Part shown: piece after piece, positions 42,021 through 49,843 of the stretch | Layout of the letters: the number at the start of each line of letters is the position of its first letter | How positions within the stretch are numbered: position 1 is the first letter of the stretch | DNA from: a bacterium | Lineage (GTDB): Bacteria > SAR324 > XYD2-FULL-50-16 | NCBI GenBank assembly: GCA_024275165.1 | Contig: JAJRZQ010000030.1 | Span: 1 to 57,211 of the forward strand | Direction of reading: 5' to 3' | Length of the DNA stretch: 57,211 nt | Position numbers and translations under genes: made by a program | The notes under the pieces: generated by a model | Seen by the model: only the letters and a program-made list of their open reading frames with translations | Databases searched by the model: none | What the model was told of the DNA's origin: nothing

Positions 42021-43120
42021 TGCCCCTGCAATACAGCCTTCAGGCTCAAGAGGGCGGGGCGCGAGCGGGGGTGATGACGATTCGAGGGATCAAGGCGCAA
42101 ACCCCGGCCTTTATGCCCGTGGGCACCAATGCCACGGTGAAGGCTGTTCGGGTTGAGAGCCTGCATGCCTTAGAGTACCCCCTTATTTTAGGCAATACCT
42201 ATCATTTACACCTGCGCCCGGGCGATGAATTGATCGCTAAGCTAGGCGGCCTGCATCGGTTTATGAACTGGGATCAACTGATCTTGACCGACTCAGGGGG
42301 GTTTCAGGTTTTTAGTCTTGCTAAGTTGAACAAGGTGACCCCAGAGGGGGTCTTTTTTCAAAATCACCTAGACGGCAGTCCGATGTTTTTATCCCCTGCC
42401 AAGGCCATTGCGATTCAAGAAAATCTGGGCTCGGACATCATGATGGTCTTGGATGAATGCTTGCCCATTCCCAGTGAGAAAGGGGCGGTGGCGCGTTCGA
42501 TCCAATTGACGACCCACTGGGCAGAGCAGTGTTTGGCCGCGAGGCGGAGTAGGGGAAATTTATTTGCCATTGTGCAGGGGGCCGACTTTGAAGACCTGCG
42601 TATAGAGAGCCTACAAAGCCTGATGGAATATGATTTTGACGGGTTCGCTATCGGGGGGTTGAGTGTAGGGGAGGCCAAGGAAGCGATGTATGGCATCACC
42701 GAGGTTTGCGCTCCCAGGCTGCCCCCTGACAAGCCTCGTTATTTGATGGGGGTGGGCGATCCGGTGGACCTGCTGGAGGCCATTGAGCGAGGGGTGGACC
42801 TTTTTGATTGCGTGCTGCCCACGAGGAATGCCCGCAACGGCAGCCTTTTGACGAAAAACGGGAAGCTCTCGATCAAGCAGGCAAGGTACAAAGAAGACGC
42901 CAGGCCTGTAGAAGAGGGGTGCCCCTGCCCGGCTTGCCAGGGGTATAGTCGGGCTTATTTGAGGCATATTTTTTTAGCGGGGGAAATGCTTTCTGGGATG
43001 TTGAATTCCTTGCACAACCTTACCTTTATCAAATGGTTGATGACCGAGGCCCGACAAGCGATTGTAGAGGGCAGGTTTACCGCTTTTAAACGGGATTTTT
43101 TAAGAGAATACACCAGTTAA
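42020..43120 (+). CDS. tgt: Queuine tRNA-ribosyltransferase
   Basis: This 366-residue protein is of normal Tgt length. Active-site motifs include LTDSGGFQVFSL, GGLSVGEAKEAMYG and DCVLPTRNARNG; the zinc site is CPCPACQGYSRAYLRH with the later His. It exchanges guanine 34 for preQ1 in tRNAs with GUN anticodons, which include the Tyr tRNA in this window. Coupled to DUF971 by a TGATG overlap. Confidence 0.97.
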   Translation: MPLQYSLQAQEGGARAGVMTIRGIKAQTPAFMPVGTNATVKAVRVESLHALEYPLILGNTYHLHLRPGDELIAKLGGLHRFMNWDQLILTDSGGFQVFSLAKLNKVTPEGVFFQNHLDGSPMFLSPAKAIAIQENLGSDIMMVLDECLPIPSEKGAVARSIQLTTHWAEQCLAARRSRGNLFAIVQGADFEDLRIESLQSLMEYDFDGFAIGGLSVGEAKEAMYGITEVCAPRLPPDKPRYLMGVGDPVDLLEAIERGVDLFDCVLPTRNARNGSLLTKNGKLSIKQARYKEDARPVEEGCPCPACQGYSRAYLRHIFLAGEMLSGMLNSLHNLTFIKWLMTEARQAIVEGRFTAFKRDFLREYTS

Positions 43121-43122
43121 GG

Positions 43123-43150
43123 CCCCTCTCCCTTGAGGAGGGAGGGGTTT
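43123..43150 (+). terminator. Terminator after tgt
   Basis: CCCCTCTCC pairs with the GGAGGGAGGGG arm (about eight pairs, one G-T) and is followed by TTTGATTT. It sits two bases after the tgt stop. Confidence 0.65.
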
Positions 43151-43208
43151 GATTTGTTGGCTTCAGGCAATTTTTTTTATCCTTTTTGTCAAAGGAATGG
43201 GCTTCTCC

Positions 43209-43247
43209 TTGACTTTAATCCATTATTCAAGTATTCAATTGAATAAT
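43209..43247 (+). promoter_or_regulatory. Promoter with ArsR-type inverted repeat
   Basis: TTGACT (43209-43214) is followed 17 bases on by TATTCA. ATTATTCAA (43222-43230) and TTGAATAAT (43239-43247) are perfect inverted repeats with eight bases between them; nested inside is the 14-bp palindrome TATTCAATTGAATA (43232-43245). Such sites suit ArsR/SmtB dimers, and an ArsR-type gene ends the operon downstream. The first gene begins about 290 bases later. Confidence 0.6.
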
Positions 43248-43311
43248 ATATTAACAAGGGGTGAATGAAATTGGAAGGCAGGCAAGCCCGCCTTAGAGCC
43301 CCTGAAGGACC

Positions 43312-43510
43312 CTCTGAAAAACTCCTTGCCTACTGCTTGCTAGCGGTAGGTTCGTGCCCTTCGGGCTGATTATGACCCCTGAGGCGCATCGAGTTTTTCG
43401 GTTTTTTCGGTTGTGAATAAAACCCACAACTTCAACGCGAATCAATAAGTACCACTTTTTGATTTGGCAAGGCGTCCCTGCCTTGCTGGGAAACTCCGCG
43501 TTTTTCAGAG
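43312..43510. repeat. 199-bp segment with 11-bp inverted ends
   Basis: CTCTGAAAAAC (43312-43322) is the exact complement of GTTTTTCAGAG (43500-43510). The segment fills most of the leader between the operator and the hydroxylase gene and holds no gene. The right end also forms a short hairpin GGAAACTC/GAGTTTCC. It resembles a small non-autonomous mobile element; no flanking direct repeat was identified. Confidence 0.4.
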
Positions 43511-43537
43511 TTTCCTTAAGTCAACCAAGGAGATCAA

Positions 43538-44383
43538 ATGAGTGATTGGATTTTGTTGCGGGAGCTCCCCCTACGACTCGGCTTTTTTTTCGGTGTTTTG
43601 TTGCTCGTCGCTTTGTTGGAGGCGGTTTTTCCCCGTAGAAAACGCCGATACAGTCGTTGGCTGAGGTGGTACGCCAATTTAGGAATCGTTTTCTTAAACA
43701 GTGGGATTGCCCGCCTAATCATGCCCATCCTCCCCATGGCCTTGGCCGCAAGGGCGATGGAAAAAGGCTGGGGGCTCTTTAACTGGATGGATCTCCCCTC
43801 GCCTTTAGCTCTGATTTTATCGGTGCTGTTGTTGGACTTCTTTATTTACCTGCAACATGTTATGGTTCATGCAATTCCCCTTTTATGGAGATTGCACCGC
43901 ATGCACCATTCCGACTTGGAATATGATGTCACTACCGGGGCTCGTTTTCATCCCCTGGAGATTCTTTTGTCTCTTTTCATCAAATTGGCCTTGATTTTGG
44001 TTTTAGGGCCCCCTGTGGCGGCTGTTTTGATCTTTGAGGTCTTGCTCAATGCCATGGCCATGTTCAATCATGGTAATCTGCGGCTCCCCTTGGGGTTGGA
44101 TGGCTGGTTGCGCTTAGGGATCGTGACGCCGGATATGCACCGCGTGCATCACTCCTCCTTGCCGGCCGAGGCCAACCGTAATTTTGGTTTTAACCTCTCT
44201 TTTTGGGATCGGATTTTCGGTACCTATAAGGCCCAACCAAAGCTAGGGCATGAAGCCATGGAAATCGGGATTGATCGCTTTAGGGAGGCCAAAGACCTAC
44301 ATCTTCATCAAATGCTGTTGCAGCCCTTTTTGCCCGAAAGGCGGCGCTATGCCTTTAATGACAAACCAAAGGAATCAGAATGA
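43538..44383 (+). CDS. Fatty acid hydroxylase/sterol desaturase family protein
   Basis: This 281-residue membrane protein has about four hydrophobic helices in its first 110 residues. The di-iron His motifs are HRMHHSD, FNHGN and DMHRVHHSS, with the closing WDRIFGTY, as in the sterol-desaturase superfamily. These enzymes hydroxylate or desaturate lipids using oxygen. The substrate is unknown. It is the first gene of a four-gene run and overlaps the next gene by four bases. Confidence 0.9.
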   Translation: MSDWILLRELPLRLGFFFGVLLLVALLEAVFPRRKRRYSRWLRWYANLGIVFLNSGIARLIMPILPMALAARAMEKGWGLFNWMDLPSPLALILSVLLLDFFIYLQHVMVHAIPLLWRLHRMHHSDLEYDVTTGARFHPLEILLSLFIKLALILVLGPPVAAVLIFEVLLNAMAMFNHGNLRLPLGLDGWLRLGIVTPDMHRVHHSSLPAEANRNFGFNLSFWDRIFGTYKAQPKLGHEAMEIGIDRFREAKDLHLHQMLLQPFLPERRRYAFNDKPKESE

Positions 44384-45375
44384 AAAGCTTACCTAAACTG
44401 CTTGGGGGACTTGTATTGCTCGGTGCCGTGGTCTGGGTGACCTTGAACAGGCAGCAGTTTGCAGCCTTAGACTTAGCCGCTGTAATTCAAGGGTTGGGCT
44501 GGCTTGGCCCCTTTTTGTTTATGGGGATCTATGCCTTATCGACCCTGCTTTTTTTACCCGGTTCCCTGATCACCTTGGCGGGGGGAGCGGTTTTCGGGCT
44601 GGGGCTCGGCACCTTCTATAATCTGACTGGGGCGACCTTGGGAGCGGGGGTATCCTTCTTGGCGGCGCGGGGGCTTTTTGGCGCTTGGGTGGAAAGCAAA
44701 ACCCAAGGCCGACTCGCCCAATTAAAGCAAGGGGTGGAAAAGGAAGGTTGGCGTTTTATCGCCTTTGTTCGCTTAGTGCCCCTGTTCCCTTTCAACCTGC
44801 TCAATTATGCCTTAGGCTTAACCCGAATCAGTTTTTGGAGCTATCTCCTGGTGAGTTATGTGACCATGCTGCCTGGAACCTTGGTTTATACCTATATCGG
44901 GGTGGTGGGCAAAAACGCCCTAGCGGAGCAAGACAAGTTGGCGAAAATAGGGCCTCAAGCCTTGCTGGCCTTAGGACTGTTGGCTTTAATGATTTACTTG
45001 CCCAAGCTCTATCTGGCTAAAAAAGCGAATCGCGCTTCCTTCATCACGGTAGAAGAGTTGGAACAACAGTTGTTGGAAGAAGAAGTATGTTTGCTGGATT
45101 TGCGCGATGAGGCGGATTATCGCGCTCAGGGCGCTATATCTCAAGCGCGAAACCTTCCCCTGGCAAAACTATCGGAGCAGGTAACAGAGCTGACTTCTTG
45201 GAAAGATAAACCCCTGGTTTTGATCTGTACCACTTCGATTCGCTCGCAAAAGGCGTTTGCCTTGCTGCGAAAGCTTGGTTTTTCGCAAGTCAAGGTGGTG
45301 GATGGCGGGATGAAAGCATGGAAGGCAAAGGGACTCCCCCTGCGCGAGGGGCAAGAAGAACCGGCAAAAGCCTAA
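44380..45375 (+). CDS. TVP38/TMEM64 membrane protein fused to rhodanese
   Basis: This 331-residue protein has an N-terminal membrane domain (1-215) with FIAFVRLVPLFPFNLLNYALGLTRISFW and LPGTLVYTYIG, the TVP38/DedA-like signature. Residues 222-320 are a rhodanese domain (CLLDLRDEADYRAQGAI) with the active-site Cys in ICTTSIRSQKA and DGGMKAWKAKGLPL. Rhodaneses carry persulfide sulfur. The fusion suggests sulfur handling at the membrane, in line with the ArsR-rhodanese gene later in the operon. Confidence 0.9.
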   Translation: MKSLPKLLGGLVLLGAVVWVTLNRQQFAALDLAAVIQGLGWLGPFLFMGIYALSTLLFLPGSLITLAGGAVFGLGLGTFYNLTGATLGAGVSFLAARGLFGAWVESKTQGRLAQLKQGVEKEGWRFIAFVRLVPLFPFNLLNYALGLTRISFWSYLLVSYVTMLPGTLVYTYIGVVGKNALAEQDKLAKIGPQALLALGLLALMIYLPKLYLAKKANRASFITVEELEQQLLEEEVCLLDLRDEADYRAQGAISQARNLPLAKLSEQVTELTSWKDKPLVLICTTSIRSQKAFALLRKLGFSQVKVVDGGMKAWKAKGLPLREGQEEPAKA

Positions 45376-45434
45376 ACTAGGGGTAGATTCGGAAGAATCC
45401 AATCTCCTTTTTTAACCCAAGAGCTTGAACTCAA

Positions 45435-46592
45435 ATGAAAAAGTTGCTTTACTTTGCCCTGGCTTTGGCCCTGGTCCTTTTTTTTGGCTGGCGCTTTCTA
45501 CGGCCTTTAAATATTTTTGTGGTCGAAGACCGCTTTGCTTTGCCTGTGAAGGTGACCCTACCAGAGGGGATTGAGTCCTTCAGCGCCGATTATTGCGGCT
45601 CCTGCCATCAGGCCGTTTATCAAGAATGGTCGCAAAGCATGCATTCAAAGGCTTGGACGGATCCCTACTACCAAGTGGATTTAAAGTTCGATCACGATCA
45701 GCAGATTTGCCGCAATTGCCATATTCCTTTGGAGAACCAACAAAAAAACTTGGTGTTGGGTTTTCGGGACGCGGAGCGCTTTGACCCGATCTTAAAACCC
45801 AACCCTAATTTTGATGCCCGCTTGCAACAAGAGGGGGTAACCTGTGTGGTTTGCCATATCCGGGAGGGGAAAATCATCGGGCCGAGGGGCTCTAAACTGG
45901 CTCCTCATCAGGTGCAAGCGATGCCTGAGATGGCCAGCGGTATATCTGTTTGCCGGCAATGCCATTTGGTTTCCAATGACCGCTGGGATGTTTTTTATCA
46001 GATTCCCCCCTGTGGCACGGTTGCGGAGATCCATCAAGGGGGGCAAGAAATTGATTGCGTGGGTTGTCATCTGCCGAAAGTAGATCGCCCCTTAGTGGAG
46101 GGGTTCCCATCGGTGCGGGGGGGGAAACATCTCTTTCAAGGGGGGCATCATCCCCCCGCCGTCAAACAGTCTTTGAAGGTGGCGCTCTCTCAGCAGAAAA
46201 AGGGAGCGGATTGGCTCATCACCGCCACCTTGACCAATGTCAAGGCGGCTCATGCGCTACCCACCGGTACCCCAGACCGTTATTTGCAGCTGCGCATGAG
46301 GTTGCTGGACGCGCAAGGTCGCCCGGGCCCGGAGGAAACCTGGAAGTTGAAACGCTGGATCATGTGGAGGCCCTTTATTATAGAGCTTCGAGATACCCGT
46401 TTGCTCTACAATCAGCCCCAGAGTTTTGAGTTTCCGGTTGATCAAGCCCAAGGGGCGCACTATGATCGCTTGGAGGTTCAAGTCACCTATCATCTTTTGG
46501 ATGAATCCCGGCGCAAGCGCATTGGCTATCAGAACCAAGAGCCGATTTTATATCCGGTTTACCAAAAAACGGTTTCCCTACAAAAGCCCTAA
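45435..46592 (+). CDS. Pentahaem c-type cytochrome
   Basis: This 385-residue exported protein has an N-terminal anchor or uncleaved signal (about 3-20). Five CxxCH haem sites lie at residues 54-58, 92-96, 137-141, 173-177 and 208-212, in the pattern of the cytochrome c554/multihaem family. The C-terminal 160 residues (KVALSQQKKGADWLITATLTNVKAAHALPTG) have no haem site and look beta-rich. It would transfer electrons in the periplasm. It lies 59 bases after the rhodanese fusion gene. Confidence 0.92.
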   Translation: MKKLLYFALALALVLFFGWRFLRPLNIFVVEDRFALPVKVTLPEGIESFSADYCGSCHQAVYQEWSQSMHSKAWTDPYYQVDLKFDHDQQICRNCHIPLENQQKNLVLGFRDAERFDPILKPNPNFDARLQQEGVTCVVCHIREGKIIGPRGSKLAPHQVQAMPEMASGISVCRQCHLVSNDRWDVFYQIPPCGTVAEIHQGGQEIDCVGCHLPKVDRPLVEGFPSVRGGKHLFQGGHHPPAVKQSLKVALSQQKKGADWLITATLTNVKAAHALPTGTPDRYLQLRMRLLDAQGRPGPEETWKLKRWIMWRPFIIELRDTRLLYNQPQSFEFPVDQAQGAHYDRLEVQVTYHLLDESRRKRIGYQNQEPILYPVYQKTVSLQKP

Positions 46593-46593
46593 G

Positions 46594-47259
46594 ATGTCTA
46601 ATTTTAAGCATTTGTTGTATTCTCAATTTGCGAAGATCGCCAAAGCCTTAAGCAACCCTCATCGGTTGGAAATTTTAGAATACCTCTCTCAGAGGGAGCA
46701 CAATGTCGAGTCCCTAGCGTAAATATCCGGCCTGTCTTATGCCAACTGCTCTCAACACCTTCAGCAACTCAAGGCGGTGGGGTTGGTATCTCATCGTAAA
46801 GAGGCCCAGCATGTTTATTATAAAATCGCCAACGCGTTGGCTCACGAATGTATGGAATCCCTAGGCAAGGTCGCCCATTCCAACCTCGCGGAGGTCGACC
46901 GCTTGATCAACCAGCACTTGATGGCAAAAGACAGCCTGGAACCGATTTCCAGCGAAGAATTGAGGCAACGCCTCAAGGCTGACCAGGTGACTTTGATTGA
47001 TGTACGGCCTAACGGAGAATATGAGGCGGGGCATATTCGGGGGGCGATCAATGTCACTTTAGAGGAGTTGGAAGACTTCATCGCGACCCACCCCGTGCAA
47101 AATGAGGTCATTGCCTATTGCCGTGGCCCTTATTGCATGATGTCGTTTGAGGCTGTGCAGCGACTGCGCGCTCAAGGGATCAAAAGCCATCGGTTGGAAG
47201 AGGGATACCCCGAGTGGAGTTTGGCAGGGATGCCGATTGAGGGGCTCGCCTCGGGCTGA
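46594..47259 (+). pseudogene. ArsR-rhodanese regulator interrupted by in-frame TAA
   Basis: From ATG 46594 the frame reads MSNFKHLLYSQFAKIAKAL, then VESLA followed by TAA at 46720, then ISGLSYANCSQHLQQLKAVGLV without any shift, and on to a complete rhodanese domain (LIDVRPNGEYEAGHIRGA, active Cys in AYCRGPYC). The full length would be 221 residues, typical for ArsR-rhodanese fusions. The stop sits in the DNA-recognition region and is a single-base change from GAA, CAA or AAA. All the rest is intact, so this is a recent nonsense mutation, a sequence error or a read-through site. A GTG-started C-terminal piece (46777-47259) could still be made. Confidence 0.85.
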
Positions 47260-47552
47260 ATGCTATTGGCTTCGATATCCGACAAGGTTGACTCTTTAAG
47301 CTCATTGCGCTGCTGAAGGAGTCCGTCAATTCCCCTCTTGATCCATCCTTTTCCTCATATCAATCCGGCGTATTATAGTTCCTGACGCTAGAAAACCACT
47401 GGGGTCTGGGGCTTTCGGCCCCAGCCCGCGGAGCATATTTCAATAGCGGGGCGCTTACGCCCAGCGAGCGCTCGCGCGAGCCGCCCCGTCGGCTGCGGCT
47501 TTGGGCAGAGGTTCCTTAATTTGAATTTTTGTTGGCAGCTCGCCTTTAGCGC
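47260..47552. other. Structured intergenic region
   Basis: No gene is seen. There are two GC-rich elements: hairpin CTGGGGC-TTTCG-GCCCCAG (47406-47424) and the 12-bp palindrome GCGAGCGCTCGC (47464-47475). The motif CAGAGGTTCCTTAA follows at 47506-47519; it recurs at 55058-55071 and, with one change, at 43506-43519. The region separates the cytochrome operon from the cupredoxin/FTR1 operon. Confidence 0.5.
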
Positions 47553-47582
47553 TTGACTATTTCGCATATACAAATTTATACT
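47553..47582 (+). promoter_or_regulatory. Sigma-70-type promoter for cupredoxin/FTR1 genes
   Basis: TTGACT (47553-47558), 18 bases, then TATACT (47577-47582). It lies 47 bases before the cupredoxin ATG at 47630, which has AGAGG as ribosome binding site. Confidence 0.7.
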
Positions 47583-47629
47583 TTTTTTAGCTACTAAATT
47601 TTAAGTTTCTTAGATTAAAAAGAGGATCA

Positions 47630-47971
47630 ATGACCCCTGTCTTTCGCTTACTACCCTTCCTACTCGCGAGCTTTTTGCTTTTTCTTCCCCCCTCCTTATG
47701 GGCTCAAGACGGTGAGTTTCGTTTGCTCATTCGAAATCACCGCTTTGAGCCGGTAAAGCTTAAGCTTCCTGCGCACAAAAAAGTAAAGCTTTTGGTGATC
47801 AATGAGGATGAAACCCCCGAAGAGTTTGAAAGTCATGATTTAAATCGGGAAAAGGTGGTGATGGGCAAAAGCCAAATCGTGGTCTACATTGGCCCCCTCA
47901 AGCCGGGAAACTATAAGTTTTTTGGAGACTTCAACCTTAAAACGGCTCAAGGCGAAATCATCGTCCAATAG
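47630..47971 (+). CDS. Periplasmic cupredoxin-like protein
   Basis: This 113-residue protein has a signal peptide (to about residue 25, LWAQ) and a single cupredoxin-1 domain: FRLLIRNHRFEPVKLKLPAHKKVKLLVINEDETPEEFESHDL and LKPGNYKFFGDFN. Such domains precede FTR1 permeases in many bacteria and are thought to present iron. The classic Cys of copper type-1 sites is missing, and His and Asp/Glu near ESHDL could be ligands. It is 62 bases upstream of the FTR1 gene. Confidence 0.85.
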   Translation: MTPVFRLLPFLLASFLLFLPPSLWAQDGEFRLLIRNHRFEPVKLKLPAHKKVKLLVINEDETPEEFESHDLNREKVVMGKSQIVVYIGPLKPGNYKFFGDFNLKTAQGEIIVQ

Positions 47972-48033
47972 GCACGCGTTGAGCTGGTTAGCGGAAGGAA
48001 AGATTTTCAATAAAATAAAATGAGGAGAATGCC

Positions 48034-48873
48034 ATGTTGAGTACGGCAATCGTGGTTTTTCGCGAGGTCTTGGAAGCGGCCTTGGTGATTGGTATTGTTC
48101 TGGCGGCAACTCAAGAGATGCCCTACCGCAGGTTTTGGGTTTCTCTGGGTTTTATGGGGGGGCTGGCCGGTGCCGGTTTGGTGGCCCTTTTTGCCGGAAC
48201 GATCGCCCAGGCGGCCTTTGGCATGGGGCAAGAGTTGTTCAATGCCCTAGTTCTCTCTTTAGCGGTCTGTATGCTCGGTTGGCATACGGTCTGGATGAGT
48301 CATCATGTTCAACAACTCTCCGTGCAGGTCAGGGCATTGCGGCAAGCCATTGTTGAAGAGGCCGGAGCCGCGAAGATGCTCGCTTTATTTATCGCGCTGG
48401 CTATTTTAAGGGAGGGGTCTGAAGTCGTTTTATTTCTTTATGGCTTATCCGTAGAGAGCGGAGGAGCCTTGAACCTGTTGTTGGGTGGCCTGATCGGGCT
48501 GGCTTTAGGGGTGCTGGTGGGCCTTTTTTTATATTTGGGGATTTTGCGTTTTTCCACAAAACATCTTTTTACCGTGACCTCTTGGATGATCCTCCTTCTC
48601 GCGGCGGGAATGGCTTCTCAGGCGGCAAATTACCTTGTGCAGGCAGATTGGCTTAACCCGCTATACACCAATGTATGGGATAGCTCGGCAATTTTGCCGG
48701 AGGGTTCCTTGCTTGGGGGAGTTCTGCATACCCTGATCGGCTATGAAGATCGACCTTCGGCCCTGCAAATTTTGGTTTATTTCACTACTTTGGGAACCCT
48801 TATTTTGCTCATGAAAGGGGTGCAAAAAAAGGACGCTAAAAAAAGCAAAGCCGCTTTGGGCGCGTCGCTTTGA
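48034..48873 (+). CDS. FTR1-family iron permease
   Basis: This 279-residue inner-membrane protein has seven hydrophobic helices. The two iron-binding RExxE motifs are REVLEAALV (about 9-14) and REGSEVVLF (about 126-131). Together with the cupredoxin it resembles the EfeUO-type ferrous/ferric uptake systems; no EfeB peroxidase is adjacent. Lead uptake is known for a sister branch. GAGGAG precedes the ATG. Confidence 0.92.
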   Translation: MLSTAIVVFREVLEAALVIGIVLAATQEMPYRRFWVSLGFMGGLAGAGLVALFAGTIAQAAFGMGQELFNALVLSLAVCMLGWHTVWMSHHVQQLSVQVRALRQAIVEEAGAAKMLALFIALAILREGSEVVLFLYGLSVESGGALNLLLGGLIGLALGVLVGLFLYLGILRFSTKHLFTVTSWMILLLAAGMASQAANYLVQADWLNPLYTNVWDSSAILPEGSLLGGVLHTLIGYEDRPSALQILVYFTTLGTLILLMKGVQKKDAKKSKAALGASL

Positions 48874-48891
48874 TTTTTTTACTTGGTGATA

Positions 48892-48915
48892 CTTTTGCGA
48901 AATTAGCCGCAAAAG
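48892..48915 (+). terminator. Terminator-like hairpin after FTR1 gene
   Basis: CTTTTGCG (48892-48899) and CGCAAAAG (48908-48915) form an 8-bp stem with an 8-base loop. The following sequence has only a weak T-run, so termination would be partial. Confidence 0.45.
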
Positions 48916-49060
48916 CTTGGGTTTTGCCTTGCTTGGTTGGGGGTTTTCTTGTGATTTCAAAGGGATTTGCAAAGCGTTAGGATTGGGGGTTGGCGCGAGT
49001 TCTTTCGGTTTGACATCCCTGATCAAGAGCGCTAATTTAACGCAAAACCGCGCAAACGAC

Positions 49061-49477
49061 ATGCAAGCATTCAAACAAAAATTCCGTTTTTTACTGCTGA
49101 TGATCAGCTTGTTGGCTTACCTGCCTTTGGTGAGCTACGCGAGCCAGGGCGAGTTGGTCTATTGCACGGAAGCCAATGGTCAAATTCAGTTGGAATGGGG
49201 CATTGAGGAAGTCGAGCACTTGCGTGCCGAGGCGGTCAGGGCAGAGTGGGCGCAGTATTTTAGCAATAAGGGCCCATGGCATTCAGATCAAATTCTTTCC
49301 CTCACCGCCTTTACCCCCTCTATCCCTGCGTTGAATTTCCCTCTTTTAGGTCTTGTTCAGCCCTTTGCTCATCCCCTTTCAGAGAAGTCTCAAGGCGATA
49401 GCCAACGCTTTTTTACTCAGTATTTAATCTATTCGCCTTTTCTCCAAGCCAATCGCACCATTGTTCTGCTGAATTAG
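49061..49477 (+). CDS. Secreted hypothetical protein in metal region
   Basis: I use ATG 49061, which puts a clear signal peptide at the start (FRFLLLMISLLAYLPLVSYAS); the longer frame lacks one. The mature about 110 residues start GELVYCTEANGQIQLEW and have no known domain. Position just before a czc-type operon resembles small CzcI-like periplasmic proteins of metal-resistance loci, but no sequence match is visible. Confidence 0.6.
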   Translation: MQAFKQKFRFLLLMISLLAYLPLVSYASQGELVYCTEANGQIQLEWGIEEVEHLRAEAVRAEWAQYFSNKGPWHSDQILSLTAFTPSIPALNFPLLGLVQPFAHPLSEKSQGDSQRFFTQYLIYSPFLQANRTIVLLN

Positions 49478-49482
49478 CCTTT

Positions 49483-49520
49483 AATTTTTAAGTTTATTTT
49501 TTCTCTATAACTTAAAAATT
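49483..49520. promoter_or_regulatory. 12-bp perfect AT-rich inverted repeat
   Basis: AATTTTTAAGTT (49483-49494) and AACTTAAAAATT (49509-49520) are perfectly complementary, with 14 bases between them. It lies six bases after a stop codon and just upstream of the leader of the efflux operon. It may be an operator or a weak terminator. Confidence 0.5.
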
Positions 49521-49531
49521 TTGGAGCATTC

Positions 49532-49843
49532 ATGCGCCTTATCTATTATTGCGCCTTGATTCTATTGAATCGGGCCACGCCTTTATTTATCCCAACTGAA
49601 ATTTTTAGGGTTCGGCCCCGGCCTGGGCTCAGGCCGTCGCCAGCCCCCAAACCGACTATCGCAGGGGGGGCGCAAGCTCGAACCCCGTCCTTTGACAGGC
49701 TCAAGGAGCAAATTCCACCTCGGCAAACCCGGGAAGGGGTTTTTAGCTTAGGTGGAGCTCAAAGTGCCTTTTTTGGCAAAATCATCTCCCACCTAAGCTG
49801 TCATGGGCCAATCCAACACACCGTTAAACTTGAAACGCAATGA
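49532..49843 (+). CDS. Doubtful leader ORF before czcC-like gene
   Basis: A 103-codon frame starts at ATG 49532 with GGAG six bases upstream, so translation could begin. The first 20 residues are hydrophobic, but the rest is Pro/Arg-rich with no domain, and the frame contains strong inverted repeats that look like RNA structure. It overlaps the czcC-like start by four bases. It may be a leader peptide whose translation affects the structures, or not a gene. Confidence 0.25.
   Translation: MRLIYYCALILLNRATPLFIPTEIFRVRPRPGLRPSPAPKPTIAGGAQARTPSFDRLKEQIPPRQTREGVFSLGGAQSAFFGKIISHLSCHGPIQHTVKLETQ
49619..49636 (+). promoter_or_regulatory. GC-rich leader hairpin
   Basis: CGGCCTG-GGCT-CAGGCCG is a perfect 7-bp stem in the about 300-base leader of the efflux operon. 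Confidence 0.45.
49745..49799 (+). promoter_or_regulatory. 11-bp leader stem before czcC-like gene
   Basis: AGCTTAGGTGG (49745-49755) pairs perfectly with CCACCTAAGCT (49789-49799). An inner TGCC/GGCA stem flanks six T. The structure ends 40 bases before the czcC-like ATG, so it could control read-through or ribosome access. Confidence 0.5.
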
